18,618 bases of DNA, from the NCBI GenBank assembly GCA_009692985.1, contig SHYF01000009.1:1-18618 (forward strand). Reading direction: 5' to 3'. This DNA is from Dehalococcoidia bacterium. Its GTDB lineage: Bacteria > Chloroflexota > Dehalococcoidia > Lucifugimonadales > SHYF01. The translations under genes were made by a program, and so were the position numbers. Below the pieces are notes generated by a model that was not told where the DNA came from, made no database searches, and was given only the letters and a program-made list of their open reading frames with translations. Below are positions 14,436 through 18,618 of this stretch, piece after piece; positions within the stretch are counted from its first letter, which is position 1; each line of letters begins with the position of its first letter.

Positions 14436-15740
14436 ATGAGCGTTTGGTCCGCCATAAAGAGCCGTACTGGCATCTTCGCAGCCCTTCGCTACCGAAACTA
14501 CCGCCTGTTCTGGTTTGGACAGCTAGTCTCGGTGGTAGGGTTCCAGATGCTCATTGTGGCCCAGGGGTGGCTGGTATACTCTCTCACCGGCTCAAAGCTG
14601 CAACTGGGCCTGGTGGGACTCTCCTCCGCGGCTCCGTCCATAATACTGAACCTTTTCGGTGGCGTTGTAGCCGACAAGGTGAACCCGCGCCGGCTGATCA
14701 TGGCAACCCAGTCCGTATCATGCCTTGTTCTCCTGGTGTTGGCCACCCTGACGGCAACGCATCTGGTCCAACCCTGGCACGTGATGGTGACGGCTTTCCT
14801 CATGGGCGGCCTGGGCGCTTTCGACGGGCCATCCCGGCAGGCCATGTTTCCCCATCTCATAGACCGAAGCGCCCTGATGAATGCGGTGGCGTTGAACTCA
14901 ACTGTGTGGCAGAGTACGCGCGTAGTTGGGCCTGCCCTGGCAGGCGTTCTGATTGCCTGGGTCGGTCCGGCCCCTGTCTTCTACATGACGGCTTCCGGGT
15001 TTGGTATTTTCGTCCTGTTCTTGGCCCGCATACGGATGCCCGATATACGCCGAGCCGCCTCAGCCAGCTTCAAGCGAGATATGGCCGATGGCCTCCGTTT
15101 CATCTGGAGCAACCACATATTCACATTCATTCTGGGCATGACATTCTTCAACAGCTTCTTTGGCATGTCATACATATTCCTCATGCCTGTGTTCCAGCGG
15201 GACGTGCTCCACGTCGGCCCCGCTGGCCTGGGGCTGCTCCTGTCCATGGGCGGTGTGGGAGCGCTTTCCGGCACGGCCATCGTTGCCGCCCTGGGCAACT
15301 TTCGGGCCAAGGGACTCCTGATGATCTTGGGAGCAGTGGCCTTCGGCGTCCTGCTGCTGCTCTTCGCCTACTCCCGATGGTTTCCTGTCTCCCTGGTACT
15401 GGTGGCCCTGGCCGGAGCCGCCAGCTCTATCTACATGGTCTCTGCTCAGAGCACGCTTCAGATGCTGGTCCCAGACCAGTTCCGGGGCCGCGTCATGGGC
15501 TTCTGGGGCATAACCTATAATTTGATGCCTTTGGGCGGATTCCAGGGCGGCGTGATAGCCAGCATGTTCAGTGCGCCTGTGGCCGTGGCTGTGGGTGGAA
15601 CGGCTGTCATTGTATTTGCCCTTCTGGGAGCGGCTCGCAACGTCCAGATTCGCCACCTCGGTATGCAGACGGCAGGCGCTCCAGCATCTGATGCCAAAAA
15701 CTCCACGCCGCTGGGCGGAACGGGTGGCAGGCCACGGTGA
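14436..15740 (+). CDS. MFS exporter, EntS/MFS_3 type
   Basis: ATG 14436 was chosen because it is preceded by CAGGGA at 14426-14431 and gives the normal short N-terminus; the longer frame from 14328 runs through repeat copy D. The 434-residue membrane protein starts with the family's FAALRYRNYRLFWFGQLVS (14-32), followed by about 12 helices. The motif between helices 2 and 3 is FGGVVADKVNPRRLI (74-88), standard for the superfamily. FDGPSRQAMFPHLI and PDQFRGRVMGFW are typical of the enterobactin-exporter-like subfamily (PF05977). It probably exports small molecules by proton antiport. The substrate is unknown and no biosynthetic genes are nearby. Its tail (NSTPLGGTGGRPR) is hydrophilic. Confidence 0.88.
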   Translation: MSVWSAIKSRTGIFAALRYRNYRLFWFGQLVSVVGFQMLIVAQGWLVYSLTGSKLQLGLVGLSSAAPSIILNLFGGVVADKVNPRRLIMATQSVSCLVLLVLATLTATHLVQPWHVMVTAFLMGGLGAFDGPSRQAMFPHLIDRSALMNAVALNSTVWQSTRVVGPALAGVLIAWVGPAPVFYMTASGFGIFVLFLARIRMPDIRRAASASFKRDMADGLRFIWSNHIFTFILGMTFFNSFFGMSYIFLMPVFQRDVLHVGPAGLGLLLSMGGVGALSGTAIVAALGNFRAKGLLMILGAVAFGVLLLLFAYSRWFPVSLVLVALAGAASSIYMVSAQSTLQMLVPDQFRGRVMGFWGITYNLMPLGGFQGGVIASMFSAPVAVAVGGTAVIVFALLGAARNVQIRHLGMQTAGAPASDAKNSTPLGGTGGRPR

Positions 15741-15776
15741 TACCGATTTTAACGATGGGCAACCCCCGCACTTACT

Positions 15777-15833
15777 CCGCTCATCCTGAGCCAAGTTTAC
15801 CCTGAGCGGAACCTAAGGGAAGAAAATGAGCGG
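15777..15833. repeat. CCGCTCAT / ATGAGCGG inverted repeat
   Basis: Perfect 8-bp arms (15777-15784 with 15826-15833) enclose CCTGAGCC and CCCTGAGCGGAA. It belongs to the same family as 2014-2050 and lies between the MFS exporter and the cysteine desulfurase. Confidence 0.6.
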
Positions 15834-15871
15834 GGTCTGTCACTTCACCGGAGCGGCCTTTCTATGAGTGT

Positions 15872-15879
15872 GCTAGAAT
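15872..15879 (+). promoter_or_regulatory. Possible extended -10 promoter for the cysteine desulfurase
   Basis: TGCTAGAAT at 15871-15879 fits an extended -10 (TG-n-TAGAAT). No -35 at proper spacing is seen. It lies 55 bp before the start codon at 15934. Confidence 0.35.
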
Positions 15880-15933
15880 CTAATAACCGCTATTACTGGA
15901 AGCGGAAGCTACGACTGCAAGAGGAGCGCCTTC

Positions 15934-17139
15934 ATGGCTGGTCTTCCGAAGAGACTGATATACATGGATCACGCCGCAACCACCGGCGTGCGCCCTGAGG
16001 TTCTGGAGTCCATGCTGCCATACTTCTCGGAGCTTTACGGCAATCCATCCAGCCTGTACACCCTGGCCCAGGAGTCCCGCAAGGCCGTGGACGAGTCCCG
16101 CGAAACGGTGGCCCAGATACTGAGTTGCCGCGACAGTGAGGTGATTTTCACCAGCGGCGGCACCGAGGCGGACAACACGGCGCTGAAGGGGGCTGCCCTG
16201 GCCCTACGGCCCACGGGCAACCACATTATTACCACCAGCATAGAACATCACGCCGTGCTGCATGCGTGTCACTTCCTGCAAAACCTCGGGTTCGAGATAA
16301 CATATCTCCCCGTGGACCGCTACGGTATGGTGGACCTGCGCGACCTTGACCGGGCCATCAATGAGCGCACGGTAGTCGTAAGCATGATGCTGGCCAACAA
16401 CGAGATTGGAACCATTCTGCCCGTGGCCGAGGCTGCCAGCCTGGTCAAAGCGCGGGCCAAAAGAATGGGACGTACCATTGTCTTCCACACGGATGCCGTT
16501 CAGGCGGCGGGATACCTGGATATAAGCGTAAAGGCACTGGGAGTAGACATGCTCAGCCTATCCGCGCACAAGTTCCACGGGCCAAAAGGCTCAGGCATCC
16601 TGTACGTAAAACGAGGGACGCCTTTTACTCCCCAGACAGTCGGCGGCGGACAGGAGCGGCAGCGCAGGGCAGGGACAGAAAACGTCCCTGGAATTGTCGG
16701 CGCCGCCAGGGCGCTCCAACTGGCTACGGAGGAGCGCGAATGGCTATCTGACCACACCCAGCGTCTGCGCGACCGGCTCATCCTGGGAGTACAGGAGCGA
16801 GTGGCGAGGGCCTATCTCAATGGCCATCCTACGGAGCGTCTGTCCAACAACATCAACTTCTCCTTCGAGTTCGTGGAAGGGGAACCCATTGTGCTGGGGC
16901 TGGACTTCGCAGGGGTGGCGGCTTCCAGCGGCAGCGCTTGCACCTCTGCCTCGTTGGAGCCTTCCCACGTTCTGATAGCCACAGGGTTGACGGCGGAGCT
17001 GGCCCAGTCAAGCCTGCGCCTGACCCTGGGGCGCGAAAATACCGATGAGGAAGTGGATTACGTCTTGGAAATCCTGCCAGACCTGGTAAAGAGGCTAAGG
17101 GCCATGCCATCCCTAAGCACCAGCGCATCCTCAGCATGA
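15934..17139 (+). CDS. Cysteine desulfurase (IscS/NifS family)
   Basis: The PLP enzyme removes sulfur from cysteine as a persulfide for Fe-S clusters and tRNA thiolation. ATG 15934 has GAGGAG at 15921-15926. The 401-residue protein has MDHAATT (11-17), TSGGTEADN (73-81), SIEHHAVLH (102-110, His106 stacking on PLP), MLANNEIGT (152-160), HTDAVQ (185-190) and [10 protein letters not shown] (210-219, Lys213 as the PLP Schiff base). The sulfur-carrying Cys336 lies in SGSACTS (332-338). RAGTEN (245-250) is also conserved. The short active loop and GSACTS suit the IscS/NifS group I type. No iscU, sufB or mnmA follows in the window, so its partner is unknown. Confidence 0.95.
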   Translation: MAGLPKRLIYMDHAATTGVRPEVLESMLPYFSELYGNPSSLYTLAQESRKAVDESRETVAQILSCRDSEVIFTSGGTEADNTALKGAALALRPTGNHIITTSIEHHAVLHACHFLQNLGFEITYLPVDRYGMVDLRDLDRAINERTVVVSMMLANNEIGTILPVAEAASLVKARAKRMGRTIVFHTDAVQAAGYLDISVKALGVDMLSLSAHKFHGPKGSGILYVKRGTPFTPQTVGGGQERQRRAGTENVPGIVGAARALQLATEEREWLSDHTQRLRDRLILGVQERVARAYLNGHPTERLSNNINFSFEFVEGEPIVLGLDFAGVAASSGSACTSASLEPSHVLIATGLTAELAQSSLRLTLGRENTDEEVDYVLEILPDLVKRLRAMPSLSTSASSA

Positions 17140-17164
17140 TGGGTATGCACTGCTCCTTCCACAC

Positions 17165-17719
17165 ATGCCAATGATACGCAGGCATTTGCTATCCGTCGCC
17201 ATCCTTGCAGGGCTTGTCACCCTGTTGCTTACGGCGTGCGGCGCTACATCCACCGCAACCGACTGGACATTCGGCAAGTCCCTGGCCATAAGGGTAAAAG
17301 AGATACGCCTGACCGAGGATGTCCTCTACTCTTTCGATGGCAAACACTACGTGGTCAAGCCAAGCCAGCCGGACCGCACTCTTGCGGCGGCCTACGTGGA
17401 GTTGCGTACCCGCGAGGCCAATGTGGTGTACCTTTCGATAAACAAGGACACAATACGTCTCCGAGGTGTGGATGATAAGAAGAACTACCTGGACTACCGC
17501 TCCACAGACCCATTCCTAGAGAGGGCTGAGGTGGCGGCTACCGGCTCCAGGGAAGACGCTTTGGTGCCATTCATTTGGGGCGAGGTTTCATTGCCCCAGC
17601 AATGTGGCAATATGCCGTACTGCGAGCTAAAGGGCTGGGTGCTTTTTGAGGTCCCTAGGGACGTCAAGTTCTACCAGCTTATCTGGGATACCGGCGATAC
17701 CATCTACCTCTACTTCTAG
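17165..17719 (+). CDS. Putative lipoprotein of unknown function
   Basis: The 184-residue product has a signal peptide with lipobox LLTAC (Cys25), so it should be anchored to the outer face of the membrane. ATG 17165 and ATG 17171 both give a signal sequence; no ribosome binding site separates them. The mature part is beta-rich: SLAIRVKEIRLTEDVLYSF, AAAYVELRTREANVVYLSI, and a terminal GWVLFEVPRDVKFYQLIW. GWVLFEVP is the pattern I associate with DUF4352-type Ig-like domains of extracytoplasmic proteins. It has two more cysteines (QQCGNMPYCEL) that could pair. It follows the cysteine desulfurase by 25 bp, so they may share a transcript without a clear common function. Its TAG is the edge of repeat copy E. 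Confidence 0.75.
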   Translation: MPMIRRHLLSVAILAGLVTLLLTACGATSTATDWTFGKSLAIRVKEIRLTEDVLYSFDGKHYVVKPSQPDRTLAAAYVELRTREANVVYLSINKDTIRLRGVDDKKNYLDYRSTDPFLERAEVAATGSREDALVPFIWGEVSLPQQCGNMPYCELKGWVLFEVPRDVKFYQLIWDTGDTIYLYF

Positions 17720-17840
17720 TGTCCCGCATCCGAAGTTCGTTGAAACAGCTCCCCTTGGGGGTGCAGGGGTGTCCCCTGGTCTCTGTTTCCCTTCCCCCTT
17801 CTCCTGCAGGAGAAGGGGGACAAAGGGGGATGAGGTATCT
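17715..17840. repeat. G/C-run hairpin repeat, copy E
   Basis: It starts TCTAGTGTCCCGCATCCGAA at the lipoprotein stop codon; the first 35 bases are identical to copy F at 18554. It contains a perfect 28-base palindrome at 17793-17820 with arms TCCCCCTTCTCCTG / CAGGAGAAGGGGGA, then AAAGGGGGATGAGG. The rest of the gap up to 17967 shows no gene; a lone AGCAGGCTGCT near 17908 matches the start of copies B and D. Confidence 0.8.
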
Positions 17841-17967
17841 GCGGGTCGCAGAGCAAGTGCCTTCTCATTGTTTAGGCTTCTTTAATAGATTAGCAGCTCA
17901 AGCCCCCAGCAGGCTGCTCTGGCACTCGTGGTGAGCTCGTCAAACCACTAGTAGAACCTACGCAGCC

Positions 17968-18558
17968 ATGAACAGCAGAAGGGACATCCACGCGCCCCGG
18001 CGCCTGTTCCACATGGCCGCCGCGTCTCTTTTCCCAATGCTTGCTCTGCTCCTGGACCAGCGCACATTGCTGCTACTCCTGCTGGCGGTCACAGGCCCAT
18101 TCGTCCTGGCGGACGTGACGCGGCTTCGGCTACCACGCCTCAACCTATGGTGGGGTAAGCTGTTTGGCCCGCTGCTGCGCCATGGCGAGGAGCGGCGCGT
18201 CACCGGCGCAAGCTACATCCTGCTGGGCACCCTGGGGGCATTTGTACTTTTCGACAAGGACGTGGCGGTCATGGCGGTGCTGTTCACGGCGCTGGGAGAC
18301 CCAGTAGCCGCAATGGTAGGCATACGGTTCCCAGGCCTGCCACTCTTCGGCAAGTCGCTGTGGGGCACCGCGGCCATGATTGCGGTGGGACTGGGAGTTG
18401 CCAGCGCAATGCACGTGGCCGGCGTCAGTGACTTCCGGTGGCTTGTTGCGGTGGGCGCTCTGGTAGCTGGCATTACCGAGCTGCTGCCTCTGCCCCTGGA
18501 CGACAATCTTAGGGTGCCTCTGCTGGCGGGAGCTGCCATGACGCTCTTGGGGGTCTAG
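17968..18558 (+). CDS. SEC59/DGK1/VTE5-type membrane lipid kinase
   Basis: This family includes dolichol, phytol and CTP-dependent diacylglycerol kinases, often annotated as phosphatidate cytidylyltransferase-like. The 196-residue protein has about six hydrophobic helices and these family motifs: RRLFHMAAAS (11-20), LADVTRLRLPRLN (48-60), TGASYILLG (79-87), LFTALGDPVAAMVGIRF (105-121), GKSLWGTAAM (128-137) and LLPLPLDDNLRVPLLAG (172-188). LGDP, GKS-x-x-G and DDN are the conserved polar positions. It should phosphorylate a polyprenol, phytol or diacylglycerol at the membrane; the exact substrate is open. The start at ATG 17968 has no strong ribosome binding site. Repeat copies E and F flank the gene as direct repeats. 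Confidence 0.82.
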   Translation: MNSRRDIHAPRRLFHMAAASLFPMLALLLDQRTLLLLLLAVTGPFVLADVTRLRLPRLNLWWGKLFGPLLRHGEERRVTGASYILLGTLGAFVLFDKDVAVMAVLFTALGDPVAAMVGIRFPGLPLFGKSLWGTAAMIAVGLGVASAMHVAGVSDFRWLVAVGALVAGITELLPLPLDDNLRVPLLAGAAMTLLGV

Positions 18559-18618
18559 TGTCCCGCATCCGAAGTTCGTTGAAACAGCCTCCCTTTGGGG
18601 GTGCAGGGGGCATAGCCC
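18554..18618. repeat. G/C-run repeat, copy F, cut by the window edge
   Basis: It begins TCTAGTGTCCCGCATCCGAA at the stop codon of the kinase gene and is identical to copy E for 35 bases (18554-18588). It then continues with GGGGGTGCAGGGGGCATAGCCC to the edge. Confidence 0.75.

Noticed and set aside
14207..15520. Long plus-strand frame of 437 codons overlapping the second MFS gene
   Set aside because: It is an out-of-frame shadow of a clear membrane transporter and is rich in Pro, Arg and His with no family features.
285..15833. CRISPR array from the many short repeats
   Set aside because: Copies are kilobases apart, vary in sequence and lack regular spacers; no cas genes are present.

Overview
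The window looks like a piece of a GC-rich, free-living Chloroflexota chromosome, most likely class Dehalococcoidia, probably from a metagenome. That is inference. It rests on lipoproteins with long Thr-Pro linkers, the mix of family-5 ABC transporters with CaiB-, thiolase- and MFE-2-type SDR proteins, and the many short palindromic repeats between genes. No rRNA, tRNA or CRISPR array was seen.

Layout. Positions 1-2150 are an accessory patchwork: the 3' end of a possible BglII-like restriction enzyme, a repeat, a minus-strand phage-like protein, a Gly/Ser/Thr-rich secreted-type fragment, a small membrane-anchored protein with a duplicated motif, and repeats. Positions 2153-5344 hold an MFS transporter and two overlapping SDR genes; the first SDR has lost its catalytic residues and the second keeps them. 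Positions 5345-9431 hold a peptide/nickel-type ABC importer without its ATPases: a lipoprotein binding protein, a strong hairpin, then two permeases. It is preceded by a consensus sigma-70 promoter lying inside a 26-bp inverted repeat. Positions 9455-10181 are two truncated genes facing away from each other, a thiolase C-terminus and a CaiB/BaiF CoA-transferase C-terminus.

Positions 10616-14234 are housekeeping: cmk and plsC overlap by 10 bp, then glmS, then a 71-codon gene of unknown function. Positions 14436-18558 hold an EntS-type MFS exporter, a cysteine desulfurase, a lipoprotein and a SEC59/VTE5-type membrane kinase.

The most notable non-coding signal is a family of intergenic repeats at about 285, 10180, 12000, 14255, 17715 and 18554. 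They are built from G- and C-run hairpins whose two arms change together between copies. Several begin exactly at the TAG stop codon of the gene before them, and two form the leader directly upstream of a start codon (glmS and the second MFS gene). A second family, with CCGCTCAT/ATGAGCGG-type ends, lies at about 1849-2050, 3413 and 15777.

Most likely to repay follow-up: the active/inactive SDR pair, the promoter inside the inverted repeat, and the repeats that end at stop codons.
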